10,546 nt of DNA from an uncultured Collinsella sp. (GCA_900754385.1 CAAECP010000090.1:1-10546), one strand, 5' to 3'. Positions 1 to 6,093 are shown, numbered from the stretch's first letter. Notes: a model not told the origin generated them from the sequence alone. Made by a program: numbers and translations.

Positions 1-330
1 CTCGACCATGAAGACGAGATGCTCGCCCTCCGGCATGGGCGCGAACTCGTGTCGGATGCCCTCGCGCGAGAGTTTCTCGTCGATGACCTGGCGGATGGTC
101 TCGTACTCGGGAAGCGCTGTGAATTCGGACAGGTCGAGCTTTGCCCACTCGGCCACGCTGCGGCCAGGTTCGGCCCCGCCTTCGATTGCGTCTTCGCCGC
201 GGGCGCGCCTGAACGCCGATGCGAGCCGCTCGCCGCTGGCCATCATGGCCGCCTCGCCGGCATCCTGGCCTATGCGGATCATCCAGTCGACGAGTTTCTC
301 TCCGGAGTCGTCGCCGAAGTCGTTTGTCAT
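1..330 (-). CDS. PcfB/DUF3801-like conjugation protein (N-terminal 110 aa, runs off left edge)
   Basis: An open frame starts at ATG 330-328 and stays open to base 1, so the C-terminus is missing. The start follows a purine-rich ribosome site (AGGAAGGGA). The product begins MTNDFGDDSGEKLVDWMIRI. After a short acidic start there is an amphipathic segment, then a GRSVAEW stretch (about residues 63-69), then a segment ending GIRHEF...GEHLVFMVE. That layout, a helical N-terminus, a G-[KR]-x-SV-like motif and a C-terminal alpha/beta part finishing in 'hLvFmv', resembles the PcfB/DUF3801 family of Gram-positive conjugative elements. In those elements it sits between a DnaC-like ATPase and the VirD4/TraG coupling protein. 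The order here (initiator, DnaC-like, hypothetical, this gene) fits. PcfB is thought to act with the coupling protein and relaxase in plasmid transfer. The assignment is by pattern only; the reading frame itself is well supported. Confidence 0.55.
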   Translation of the reverse strand, partial: MTNDFGDDSGEKLVDWMIRIGQDAGEAAMMASGERLASAFRRARGEDAIEGGAEPGRSVAEWAKLDLSEFTALPEYETIRQVIDEKLSREGIRHEFAPMPEGEHLVFMVE

Positions 331-352
331 GCTTCTTGTCCCTTCCTCTTGG

Positions 353-369
353 TGGGACAGACTGTCCCA
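353..369. promoter_or_regulatory. Perfect 17-bp palindrome, candidate operator
   Basis: TGGGACAG-A-CTGTCCCA has two 8-base arms separated by one base. It sits between the terminator of the preceding gene and the ribosome site of the PcfB-like gene, ending 23 bases before the start codon. Its perfect symmetry, odd-length centre and position suggest a binding site for a dimeric regulator. A short RNA hairpin is possible, but a 1-base loop would force several pairs open. No convincing -35/-10 pair was found beside it. Confidence 0.5.
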
Positions 370-388
370 GTCGCTTTCCGAAAACAGA

Positions 389-411
389 GAAGGCGGGGTG
401 AACCCGCCTTC
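389..411 (-). terminator. Rho-independent terminator after the 172-aa gene
   Basis: A perfect 9-bp stem, GAAGGCGGG / CCCGCCTTC, has a 5-base loop. On the minus strand it is followed by TCTGTTTTC. It starts 11 bases past the stop codon of the 172-aa gene, so it should end that transcript and separate it from the PcfB-like gene, or attenuate read-through into it. Confidence 0.75.
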
Positions 412-421
412 GTAAGTGTGT

Positions 422-940
422 TCAGCGAAGCTCCGCCCGCGCGCCGCGCGTGGGCGTCATCGCCGTTTTGTTCAGTTGCTGGATGGAATCGCGTGCGCGT
501 CTGGCGGCATCCTCGATGCTCGGAACCGCCTCCATGTACTCGAGGCGCTTGCACTGCTCTGGAGTTGCGCGATGCATGCACTCTATCGCATGTGAGAACC
601 TCTCGGGCTCCTGCACGATGCGGCCGAAGGACCAACTCTCGAAGGCGAGCCAGCCGGAGTCGGTGCGCTTCAGCGTCCACCACTCGTCGCCGCCGTCGAC
701 CTGCTGCACGAAGGCGAGATCCTCGTACACGATCCCCTGGCGCAGCGCCCAGTTTCCGTGCGCGAAGAAGCCGCGCAGCTCTTCCACGCTGCCGGCCTTC
801 GCGAACTCGTAGGGGTATTCCTCGAGGTAGGGGTCGTCTTGCCAGGGGTATCCGCCCCGCCTGAGCCAGCCGTTCTCCTGGCATTTGTCGGTGAGCTCCC
901 GCTTGGTTCTCTCGTCGGCTTCCTTCAACCTGCCCGTCAT
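422..940 (-). CDS. Hypothetical protein of a conjugative element, 172 aa
   Basis: This gene starts at ATG 940 behind a strong ribosome site (GGAGGAACG immediately before the ATG) and ends just before a strong terminator. The protein is soluble, with no signal peptide or membrane segment. It is rich in Trp, Tyr, Glu and Arg: a charged N-terminal helix (residues 1-20), then a Trp/Tyr/Pro-rich part (GGYPWQDDPYLEEYPYEF, about 29-46), a mixed region with DEWWTLKRT and W-rich strands (about 85-105), and a helical C-terminus (about 120-165). I do not recognise a family. Its place between a helicase loader and a PcfB-like gene suggests an accessory role in element replication or transfer, which is inference. 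The frame is supported by the ribosome site, the terminator and protein-like composition. The long open frames overlapping it on both strands have Arg/Pro/Ala-rich compositions typical of GC-rich shadows. Confidence 0.8.
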   Translation of the reverse strand: MTGRLKEADERTKRELTDKCQENGWLRRGGYPWQDDPYLEEYPYEFAKAGSVEELRGFFAHGNWALRQGIVYEDLAFVQQVDGGDEWWTLKRTDSGWLAFESWSFGRIVQEPERFSHAIECMHRATPEQCKRLEYMEAVPSIEDAARRARDSIQQLNKTAMTPTRGARAELR

Positions 941-961
941 CGTTCCTCCATCGCCTTCCGG

Positions 962-987
962 AGTCGGCTGCCATCCGCACGCCGACT
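962..987. other. Inverted repeat in leader of the 172-aa gene
   Basis: Perfect 7-base arms AGTCGGC / GCCGACT are separated by 12 bases. The repeat lies 22-47 bases upstream of the ATG at 940 and about 10 bases before its ribosome site. A second small stem, CGCCGA / TCGGCG with a 5-base loop, lies at 1022-1038, nearer the helicase-loader stop. Either could be an operator, an RNA-processing site or a weak attenuator. Neither has a U-tract on the transcribed strand. Confidence 0.35.
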
Positions 988-1073
988 GCCCTCGATTCTT
1001 GTCGCGATTTACTCACAGACTCGCCGATGGCGTCGGCGGGAGAAGGCGCCGTCGTCCCGGCAAGTCCCGTCGG

Positions 1074-1817
1074 TCACATCCTTGACGCAATCCTCATATC
1101 CGGCCCCGTGAGGTGGATGGGGATGGTGGTCTCCGAGAGCCGGCTCGCGATAGCCTCGGCGGTCTCCGTCTCTCCCTTCCTTCCAAGCCTTTTCGATAGC
1201 GCCTGGGGCGAGTAGTTCGAGGTGAAGATGGTCGGCCTCATGTTTTCGTATCGGGCGTTTATCACAAGGAACATCATGTTCGAGGACCACTCCTTGGCAT
1301 CCTCTTTGCCGAGGTCGTCGAGGACGAGGACGTCGCATGCAGCGTATCTGGAAATGACCGAATCAGTCTCCCCGTTCCCCGAGAAGCTCGCCTTGATCCT
1401 CTCGAGCATCGCCGATGCCGTTGTGAACACCGTGCGGTAGCCGGCGTCCACGAAGGCGTTCGCCAAGGCTGCGGCTGAATAGCTTTTTCCCCTTCCGACC
1501 GAGCCGTATATGTAGAGGCCTCGCCCTGCGCTGCCTTCGAACGACTCGAGGTAGTCGATGAGGTCCTGGTGCTGGACGGTCGCGCCGAGGAACCGCTTCG
1601 GGATCCCCGCGCGCTTGCGGCGCTCGGCCAGGCGCGCTTCCCTCTTCGCGGCTTCCATCCTCTCGGCTCGCGCCCTTTGCCCGCGTGCGCCCTCGCAGTC
1701 GCATTCGCGGAACCCCGCGACGATCCGCCTGGCGCCGAACTCGACCACGCATGGAGCGAGGGGGCGACCGCAGTATTCGCAGCAAGCCTCCGAATGCGTC
1801 GGCTTCGATTCGCCCAT
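1074..1817 (-). CDS. DnaC/IstB-type AAA+ helicase loader with N-terminal Cys cluster, 247 aa
   Basis: This AAA+ ATPase of the DnaC/DnaI/IstB group is expected to load the replicative helicase at the element's origin. Visible motifs are Walker A GSVGRGKS (105-112), Walker B VLVLDD (163-168), a sensor-1-like TIFTSN (196-201) and a probable arginine finger in IASRL (about 223-227). The N-terminus carries C13-x2-C16 and C39-x-C41, a probable zinc-binding knuckle as in many DnaC-like proteins of mobile elements, followed by a charged Arg/Glu/Ala helix (about 45-70) that may contact the helicase. The open frame extends upstream to 1886, but I chose ATG 1817 because AGGACG precedes it at good spacing and the longer form would overlap the upstream gene. 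The gene starts 8 bases after the stop of the initiator-like gene, so the two are probably co-translated. Confidence 0.9.
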   Translation of the reverse strand: MGESKPTHSEACCEYCGRPLAPCVVEFGARRIVAGFRECDCEGARGQRARAERMEAAKREARLAERRKRAGIPKRFLGATVQHQDLIDYLESFEGSAGRGLYIYGSVGRGKSYSAAALANAFVDAGYRTVFTTASAMLERIKASFSGNGETDSVISRYAACDVLVLDDLGKEDAKEWSSNMMFLVINARYENMRPTIFTSNYSPQALSKRLGRKGETETAEAIASRLSETTIPIHLTGPDMRIASRM

Positions 1818-1825
1818 GGCACGTC

Positions 1826-2287
1826 CTATCTGTAATCTTTGTTTTCCGTCTTTGTTATTAGCTGGCAAGGCGTCAGGGGTCGGCATGGCGTCTGGTCATG
1901 CAGAAGGCGGCACGGGCGCGGCCCGCGGTCATCCGATGGCATTTCGCCATGCGTCGACTGGCCGGCCCCCTCGATTGCCCCCTTCGCCCTTCGGGCCGCC
2001 TCGAAGTCTATGCGGTAGACCTTCGTCTCCCTCCCTTTGGAAAGCTCTTGGCGGCCTACCTCGAACACAAGGCCCGCCTCCTCGAGCTTCCTCACCGCTC
2101 GGACAACGCTTCGCGTGTCGACTCCGAGAATCTTGCCCAGATGCGCCTTGCTCTCGAAGTAGGGGGATCCGCTTTCGCAGAAGCCGTAGATCCGGGCGTA
2201 CACAAGGAGGGGGAGGCCTGTGAGGCCGAGCCCCCTCGTCATGAACTCCCTTACGATGATGAAAGCCTCGTCGCTACGCTCCGCCAT
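1826..2287 (-). CDS. Winged-helix replication-initiator-like protein, 153 aa
   Basis: Residues 1-40 form a helical start (EAFIIVREFM...LLVYARIYGF). They are followed by a winged helix-turn-helix (about 45-95) with KAHLGKILGVDTRSVVRAVRKLEEAGLV as recognition part and a wing ending in KVYRIDF. This architecture is common in helix-turn-helix proteins that act as replisome organisers or initiators in phages and conjugative elements, usually immediately upstream of a DnaC-like loader, as here (8-base gap). The C-terminal tail (about 110-153) is low complexity and holds three similar PC-x-L units (PCRLL, PCRPL, PCQL), a disordered tail of the type often seen in these proteins. The open frame continues upstream to 2422, but ATG 2287 is preferred. 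It leaves a 20-base gap to the upstream gene, whose frame would otherwise be overlapped, and the earlier residues look non-protein-like. The ribosome site (GGGGAACG) is weak. A DNA-binding role is confident; the initiator role is inferred from context. Confidence 0.8.
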   Translation of the reverse strand: MAERSDEAFIIVREFMTRGLGLTGLPLLVYARIYGFCESGSPYFESKAHLGKILGVDTRSVVRAVRKLEEAGLVFEVGRQELSKGRETKVYRIDFEAARRAKGAIEGAGQSTHGEMPSDDRGPRPCRLLHDQTPCRPLTPCQLITKTENKDYR

Positions 2288-2307
2288 GCCGGTCGTTCCC
2301 CGCGTCC

Positions 2308-2541
2308 CTAGACCGCATTGCGCTTGCTCCACTCGAGGAGCTCGTCGCGATAGGCGAAGAACCCGCGCTTCTTGCCGTTCATGCGCCTCAAAGGCAGGGG
2401 GTCGTCCTCGCGCTTGTGCCACTCGTAGACGCTGTTTCGGCTTACGCGGAACAGAATTGCAATCTCCTCGACCGAATACGTGTCCTGGACAAGGACGGGC
2501 GTCTTGACGAAGACGCCAGATGCTTTTCTATCAGAAATCAT
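2308..2541 (-). CDS. Small MerR/excisionase-type helix-turn-helix protein, 77 aa
   Basis: A single helix-turn-helix domain fills most of the protein: SVEEIAILFRVSRNSVYEWHKRED (about 23-46), followed by a wing-like Arg/Lys loop (PLPLRRMNGKKRGFFAY) and a final helix (RDELLEWSKRN). This is the pattern of the excisionase/MerR 'helix-turn-helix type 17' family. Start ATG 2541 follows GGAAGGAGC at good spacing. Members serve either as excisionases bending DNA at att sites or as small regulators of element genes. Two such genes lie in tandem here, so one may be a regulator and the other an excisionase. The sequence alone does not say which. Confidence 0.8.
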   Translation of the reverse strand: MISDRKASGVFVKTPVLVQDTYSVEEIAILFRVSRNSVYEWHKREDDPLPLRRMNGKKRGFFAYRDELLEWSKRNAV

Positions 2542-2604
2542 GTCGAGTGCTCCTTCCGAAGGCGGCGGAACGCGGCAGCGCGCGCAAGAGCGCCGTCAGC
2601 ATGC

Positions 2605-2829
2605 CTACCGCCTTCCAAGGGCCCGGTCGACAGCTTCGATATCGAAGCGAATGGTCTTCGCGCTGAGCCTCACGCAGGGAATCGAGCCCTTGCGGGCCAT
2701 CGACAGCACCCTTCTGGGCGTTATTCCGAGATGCCGGGACACTTCCTCCGCATCAACGAGGTCGGACAGCGATCGGCTCGATCCTCCGAATCGCCGAAGG
2801 CCTCTGATGCCGTCTTCCGATACGTCCAT
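2605..2829 (-). CDS. Small helix-turn-helix protein, possible excisionase, 74 aa
   Basis: The product carries LVDAEEVSRHLGITPRRVLSMARKGSIPCVRLSAKTIRFDIEAVDRAL (about 24-71). This is the typical excisionase-family fold: a helix-turn-helix, a short wing with 'GSIPCVRLSAKTIRFD', then a final helix. The open frame runs upstream to 3156, but ATG 2829 is the likely start. AAAGGAAA lies just before it, and residues upstream do not resemble protein and run through two hairpins. It is the first gene of the element block, with 63 bases before the next helix-turn-helix gene. No integrase is adjacent, which is unusual if this is the true excisionase. It may instead control the promoter of the replication module. 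Confidence 0.75.
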   Translation of the reverse strand: MDVSEDGIRGLRRFGGSSRSLSDLVDAEEVSRHLGITPRRVLSMARKGSIPCVRLSAKTIRFDIEAVDRALGRR

Positions 2830-2942
2830 GGGTTTCCTTTCGTCTCCACAAGGCGCTCTTAAAGCGTTTCGAGCACCGATAGCTCCAATAAAGTCCTTTC
2901 GGTCACGTTCGAGCCGGAGTCGAGTGGGGTCAAAACGGTAAA

Positions 2943-2959
2943 AGCGGGCTTGTCCCGCT
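2943..2959 (-). terminator. Small hairpin with T-run, possible weak terminator
   Basis: AGCGGG / CCCGCT arms have a 5-base loop. On the minus strand they are followed by TTTACCGTTTT. The stem is only 6 bp, so this would be a weak terminator or insulator upstream of the helix-turn-helix genes. It could equally be an operator-like dyad. Confidence 0.4.
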
Positions 2960-3136
2960 AAGTCCCTGCATGTCATTCGTTGACGAAATCTGCGCAATCC
3001 GCCGCAAGCGCCACCCAGGTAGTAGTTTTGCTTTATGTGCCTTGATTTTCGGGATGCGTCCTGCAACTTGAAGGCCTTGGCCGCAGATAATCGAGATGAT
3101 GAGGTGGGGACCTGACAAGGAAGAAGAGAACGGCAT

Positions 3137-3175
3137 AGCAAAGCGGCCCCGTCCAATTCGGAGGGCCGCTTTGCT
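3137..3175. terminator. Strong 13-bp stem, probable terminator downstream of dtxR
   Basis: Perfect arms AGCAAAGCGGCCC / GGGCCGCTTTGCT enclose a 13-base loop. The A-rich and T-rich ends (AAAGCGG..., ...CCGCTTT) give a bidirectional terminator-like shape, although the T-tract is short (TTTGCT). It lies about 100 bases past the dtxR stop codon and is the best candidate to end that transcript before the mobile-element genes. Confidence 0.55.
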
Positions 3176-3218
3176 GGTAGGGGAACTCGCCAGACGAATC
3201 GTGGCTATTTTGGAATAT

Positions 3219-3367
3219 GAGCCGGCACAGCATTGTCAAAGGCGATGAGGCCGGTCGCTTGGTGATGCTGATCCCTTATCGAAGGGAATCCTGAATCCGC
3301 CCTAGGTGGGAGGAGAGCTTCTCGAAAGAATCCGTGGAGATGCAGTGCTCCATGCGGCATGCCTCTT
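3219..3367. repeat. Imperfect direct repeat, copy A (3' end of dtxR plus flank)
   Basis: Hand alignment pairs this stretch with 3758-3904 at roughly 84% identity, with one 2-base gap. It covers the last 31 codons of dtxR (stop included) and about 57 bases beyond the stop codon, so the repeat is not only coding similarity. Just past the stop there is a GCCGGC/GCCGGT dyad (3221-3226 and 3250-3255). Confidence 0.8.
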
Positions 3368-3692
3368 TGGAGGCAACTTCCGCATTCACCCCGGCGTTGG
3401 CGAGCAGACGCTCGAAGAAGCGGTGTTTAGATAGCGTCTCCTCGGCAAGGTGCTTTCCAGCTGCGGTCAAGCGAACGTCGTGATCGACCACCTCGACAAG
3501 GCCCTTACGAGCCAGGTTGCCGAGCGCCTTGGTGACGCTCGCCTTCGAGAAGCCCAGGCGCTCGGCGATGTCCACGTTGCGGCACGACCCGCGCAGGCGG
3601 CGGATCACGAGGATGGCCTCGAGGTAGTCTTCGGACGACTTGGTTGTCGCCCTGCTCCGTGAGCCGCAGCTCGCATCGGCTTCATCCCTCAT
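3276..3692 (-). CDS. DtxR/MntR-family metal-dependent repressor, 138 aa
   Basis: This is an iron- or manganese-sensing dimeric repressor. Residues 19-68 form the winged helix-turn-helix (EDYLEAI at 21-27, then RNVDIAERLGFSKASVTKAL and ARKGLVEV). Residues 75-138 form the dimerisation and metal domain, with KHRFFERLL (89-97) and EACRMEHCIS (110-119). Putative metal ligands by analogy are D22, E25, H90, C112, E115 and H116. C112 is DtxR/IdeR-like, whereas D22 is MntR-like, so metal preference cannot be read off. There is no C-terminal SH3-like domain, so it is an MntR-length protein. The start ATG 3692 follows GAGAGG at reasonable spacing. The gene lies downstream of, and in the same direction as, the transport operon and may be co-transcribed with it. 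A regulatory link to that operon is inferred from proximity and from DtxR-type control (MtsR) of the streptococcal sia operon. Confidence 0.9.
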   Translation of the reverse strand: MRDEADASCGSRSRATTKSSEDYLEAILVIRRLRGSCRNVDIAERLGFSKASVTKALGNLARKGLVEVVDHDVRLTAAGKHLAEETLSKHRFFERLLANAGVNAEVASKEACRMEHCISTDSFEKLSSHLGRIQDSLR

Positions 3693-3757
3693 TCAAATCA
3701 TCCTCTCGTTCGCCTAGTCCCTGCAGGCGACACGGCTTCGCGAACAGTCCGCCGCAC

Positions 3758-3904
3758 GAGCCGACCCCGCATCGGCAAAGACGATGGGGCCGGCCGATTG
3801 GCGATGCCGATCCCTCATCGAAGAGAATCCTCGATCCGCTCCAGGCAGGAGGAGGGGTTCTCGAAAGAATCCGTAGATGCACTGCTCCATGCGGCACGCC
3901 TCTT
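3758..3904. repeat. Imperfect direct repeat, copy B (upstream of dtxR)
   Basis: This is the partner of 3219-3367. It places a second copy of the dtxR 3' end plus its downstream flank between the ATPase gene and the intact dtxR. In this copy the flank can form a stem (CATCG/CGATG with flanking CCC/GGG, about 3766-3789), lying in the leader of the intact dtxR. Confidence 0.8.
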
Positions 3905-3911
3905 CTGCCAT
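3815..3911 (-). pseudogene. Decayed 3' fragment of a second dtxR-like gene, frameshifted
   Basis: The minus strand encodes EEACRMEQC in one frame and, after a 2-base deletion relative to the intact gene, STDSFENPSSCLERIEDSLR followed by a stop. The intact dtxR has EACRMEHCI then STDSFEKLSSHLGRIQDSLR and a stop. The fragment therefore holds only the C-terminal metal-ligand motif and tail, with no N-terminal helix-turn-helix, and is broken by the frameshift. Upstream similarity ends near 3911, within 50 bases of the ATPase stop. The most likely origin is tandem duplication or import of a second dtxR followed by deletion. It cannot make a functional repressor. Confidence 0.8.
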
Positions 3912-3958
3912 CCGGGAAGGGACGTGGAATCGGCTTCCGCTACGTCGAGTGAAGACAA

Positions 3959-5407
3959 CTAACGAACGCACCCCATGAACCTAAGGACGCTTTTGCTGGA
4001 TCCGGGCGCCCGCAGGTCGACCTTCTCGCAGCCGTCTCGCCCCACCATCAGAGCCGAAGTACAGACCTTGAACAAGAACTCAAGGTCATGGGTGATAACA
4101 GCTACGGGACGGCCTTCGGCAAGCTCCTCGATGAGCCCGGCAATCCTCGCCATGTGCATGAAGTCGAGGCCCGATGTCGGCTCATCCAGAACGACGATCT
4201 CCTTGCTGCTCAGAAAGGCGCAAGCCAGCGCCAAACGCTGCTTCTGGCCCCCTGATAGGTTTTGCGGATGCTCGGTCCTCTTGTCCCATAGGTCGATGGC
4301 CCTGACGATACGCGCCACCTCATCGAGACGGCCGTTGTCGATGTTCTTCTGGTCGGTCAGGATTTCGTTTTCCACCGTGTCGAAGAACAACTGGTAATCG
4401 ACGTCTTGCATCATGTAGTACGAGCGGCGAAGCCTCTGCCGAGGCCGAACTCCCCACGAGAAGGCCTGTCGACCGCCGGCAAGGCCGCACATCGCCCGGG
4501 CGAGCGTACTCTTTCCGACTCCGTTTGCCCCAAGGACGCCCATAACCTCGCCCTCTCGCAAAGAGAGCGTCAAGGGCCCGATCAGGGCTCGCCCGCCTGC
4601 GGAGACCGAAACGCCCTTCATTGAGGCAGTCTCTGCCCCAAGCTGACGGTGGTTTTCCGGATTCAAGCCGTGCAAATCAAGTGCACGAAGCCCATAGCGC
4701 GCGCAATCCTCAGCACGAAGCCGACCCGCTGCGAACGAATCGACGATTTGGCCGCCCGCCATGACGTGGAGCCTGTCGTAGAGATCCGCCAGAAAGTAAA
4801 GCCTGTGCTCGGCGATGACGACGGTCTTGCCGAGAGCCTTCAAATCGGCGAGGATTCGGCGAAAGTCCTCTATCCCTTCGTGGTCGAGGCTAGCGGACGG
4901 CTCGTCGAAGAAAATCACCTGGGTGTCGTAGACGAGCGTCGAGGCTATGGCGACGCGCTGCTTCTCTCCTCCCGAGAGGCCTATGAGGTCCTTGCCCGCC
5001 AGATGCGCGATTTTCATGCTCTCGAAAGCCGACTCGACCCTTTCGATCAGCTCCTCGCGTGGCATGCCCAGATTCTCGCCGACGAGGGCCACCTCGTCGG
5101 CCGCCTTGCGGGTGAAGAACTGATCGGTCGGATTCTGGAACACGTTGCCGATCGTGCGGGCGAGCTCGCCGGAGGAGAACTCTCCCAGGCTTTTCCCGAG
5201 AAGCTCGATTCTCCCATCGAGCTCGCCTTCGTACTGATCGGGAATCAAGCCGTTCATGGCGCGCATGAGAGTGGTCTTCCCGCACCCGGAGTTGCCGGTG
5301 AGTACGACGAGCTCGCCGCGCTCCACCGAAAACCGCACGTTCTTCAACGCCGCGAGATCTTCTCCCTTGTACGAGAAAGACCGAATGTCGACGTCAATCA
5401 CATCCAT
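3959..5407 (-). CDS. ECF transporter double ATPase (two fused ABC domains), 482 aa
   Basis: This is the energy subunit of an energy-coupling-factor importer, with both ATPase domains in one chain (CbiO/EcfA-EcfA' fusion type). Domain 1 has Walker A GNSGCGKT (38-45), Q-loop Q91 (NVFQNPTDQF), signature LSGGE (144-148), Walker B VIFFDEP (164-170) and H201. Domain 2 has Walker A GANGVGKS (293-300), Q334, LSGGQ (384-388), Walker B VVLDEP (405-410) and H440. All catalytic residues look intact in both halves. The FQNPTDQFF segment is typical of ECF ATPases that grip the T-component coupling helices. The start ATG 5407 lies inside the end of the T-component gene (10-base overlap), implying translational coupling. 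It is the last of the five transport genes and corresponds in position to siaH of group A Streptococcus. Confidence 0.93.
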   Translation of the reverse strand: MDVIDVDIRSFSYKGEDLAALKNVRFSVERGELVVLTGNSGCGKTTLMRAMNGLIPDQYEGELDGRIELLGKSLGEFSSGELARTIGNVFQNPTDQFFTRKAADEVALVGENLGMPREELIERVESAFESMKIAHLAGKDLIGLSGGEKQRVAIASTLVYDTQVIFFDEPSASLDHEGIEDFRRILADLKALGKTVVIAEHRLYFLADLYDRLHVMAGGQIVDSFAAGRLRAEDCARYGLRALDLHGLNPENHRQLGAETASMKGVSVSAGGRALIGPLTLSLREGEVMGVLGANGVGKSTLARAMCGLAGGRQAFSWGVRPRQRLRRSYYMMQDVDYQLFFDTVENEILTDQKNIDNGRLDEVARIVRAIDLWDKRTEHPQNLSGGQKQRLALACAFLSSKEIVVLDEPTSGLDFMHMARIAGLIEELAEGRPVAVITHDLEFLFKVCTSALMVGRDGCEKVDLRAPGSSKSVLRFMGCVR

Positions 5408-6093
5408 ACCGCGACCCCCAAAAGAACGACTCCGACGCCCAAGGCGGCTCCGTCAAGCAGACCGAAGGAGAGACTTCGGTAGCTCGTCTTTTCGCAGTCC
5501 GCTTCGATTCCTTTCGAAATCACGGAGGAGACGAGCGTCTCGCTCACGTGCAGGCACTTGTACACAAGGGGAACGAAGTAGAGCTCGAAGGCGTGCACGG
5601 GACGAAGCGGGCTCGGGCGCAGCCCGCGAACCCGCATCCCGCGCTTTATCTCCTTCACGCGGCCGCCCATCTCGTCGAGGAAGCGCAACCCTATGACTGC
5701 GCCGACTGCGGCTCTGTTCGGAACGTGCAGCTTGCGCATGCTCGCCAGAAGCTTAGAGGAGCTCGTCATCATGAGGGCGCAACCGATGTTGACGACGGGG
5801 AAGACCCTCACCACCAAAACCGCCACGCCCAGGAAGATGCTCGTGACATAGCCGATGTCGACATGCAGGATCAGCTGCACGACCCCGCATGCCACCGCAA
5901 AGAGCGCGAGCTGCCTCAAGAAGGACGCCGGCGAGACGTCCAAAAGGACGAGAAACGACAGCGCCAGAACGAGGGCATATACCAGCTGATTGGCGAGAAA
6001 CGCTTGGATGAGCGCCAGAAGCGTCAGCGCGAAGAGCGTCAGCGGGTGCAGATGCCCCTCGCGCCCGCCGTCGAGCAGACCCGTTCGCCCCAT
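5398..6093 (-). CDS. ECF transporter T component (CbiQ/EcfT family), 231 aa
   Basis: This is the membrane scaffold that couples the ATPases to the substrate-binding S protein. It shows several hydrophobic segments: about 16-50, 60-100 with a central LILHVDIGYV, and a last one at about 210-231. A long cytoplasmic part carries the coupling-helix motifs, seen as EIKRGMRVRGL (about 147-157) and SETLVSSVISKGIEA (about 183-197), divergent forms of the family's Ala-Arg-Gly signatures. The stop of the S-component gene (TGA 6095-6093) and the start ATG (6093-6091) share a base, so the two proteins are translationally coupled. A TTG one codon earlier is a possible alternative start. It corresponds in position to siaG of the streptococcal heme operon. 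Confidence 0.88.
   Translation of the reverse strand: MGRTGLLDGGREGHLHPLTLFALTLLALIQAFLANQLVYALVLALSFLVLLDVSPASFLRQLALFAVACGVVQLILHVDIGYVTSIFLGVAVLVVRVFPVVNIGCALMMTSSSKLLASMRKLHVPNRAAVGAVIGLRFLDEMGGRVKEIKRGMRVRGLRPSPLRPVHAFELYFVPLVYKCLHVSETLVSSVISKGIEADCEKTSYRSLSFGLLDGAALGVGVVLLGVAVWM

Larger units (their letters stand above)
2830..3275. other. Non-coding gap, possible mobile-element boundary
   Basis: No credible gene is present in these 446 bases. The open frames here lack ribosome sites and family features. The gap separates the mobile-element module from the metal-regulator locus. It contains a GC hairpin at 2943-2959, a strong 13-bp stem at 3137-3175 and, at its left end, part of the long direct repeat described separately. 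If the left block is an integrated element, its end could lie here. No att repeat pair can be shown inside one window. Confidence 0.5.

Noticed and set aside
19..864. Long plus-strand open frame of 281 codons
   Set aside because: Its translation becomes Arg/Ala/Ser-rich without domain character and lies opposite two well-supported minus-strand genes; it is a GC-driven shadow.
327..1016. Minus-strand open frame of 229 codons from GTG 1016
   Set aside because: It overlaps the 172-aa gene in another frame, is Arg-rich and has no good ribosome site.
2930..3136. 68-codon minus-strand open frame in the intergenic gap
   Set aside because: No ribosome site, starts at the foot of a terminator-like stem and runs through another hairpin; no family resemblance.
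2961..3725. Direct repeat AGTCCCTGCA at 2961-2970 and 3716-3725 as possible att sites flanking dtxR
   Set aside because: Ten bases with no extension on either side is within chance for a window this size, and nothing else supports an insertion with these ends.
4649..5482. Plus-strand open frame of 277 codons opposite the ECF ATPase
   Set aside because: The minus strand carries full ABC ATPase motifs over the same bases; the plus frame has no family features.
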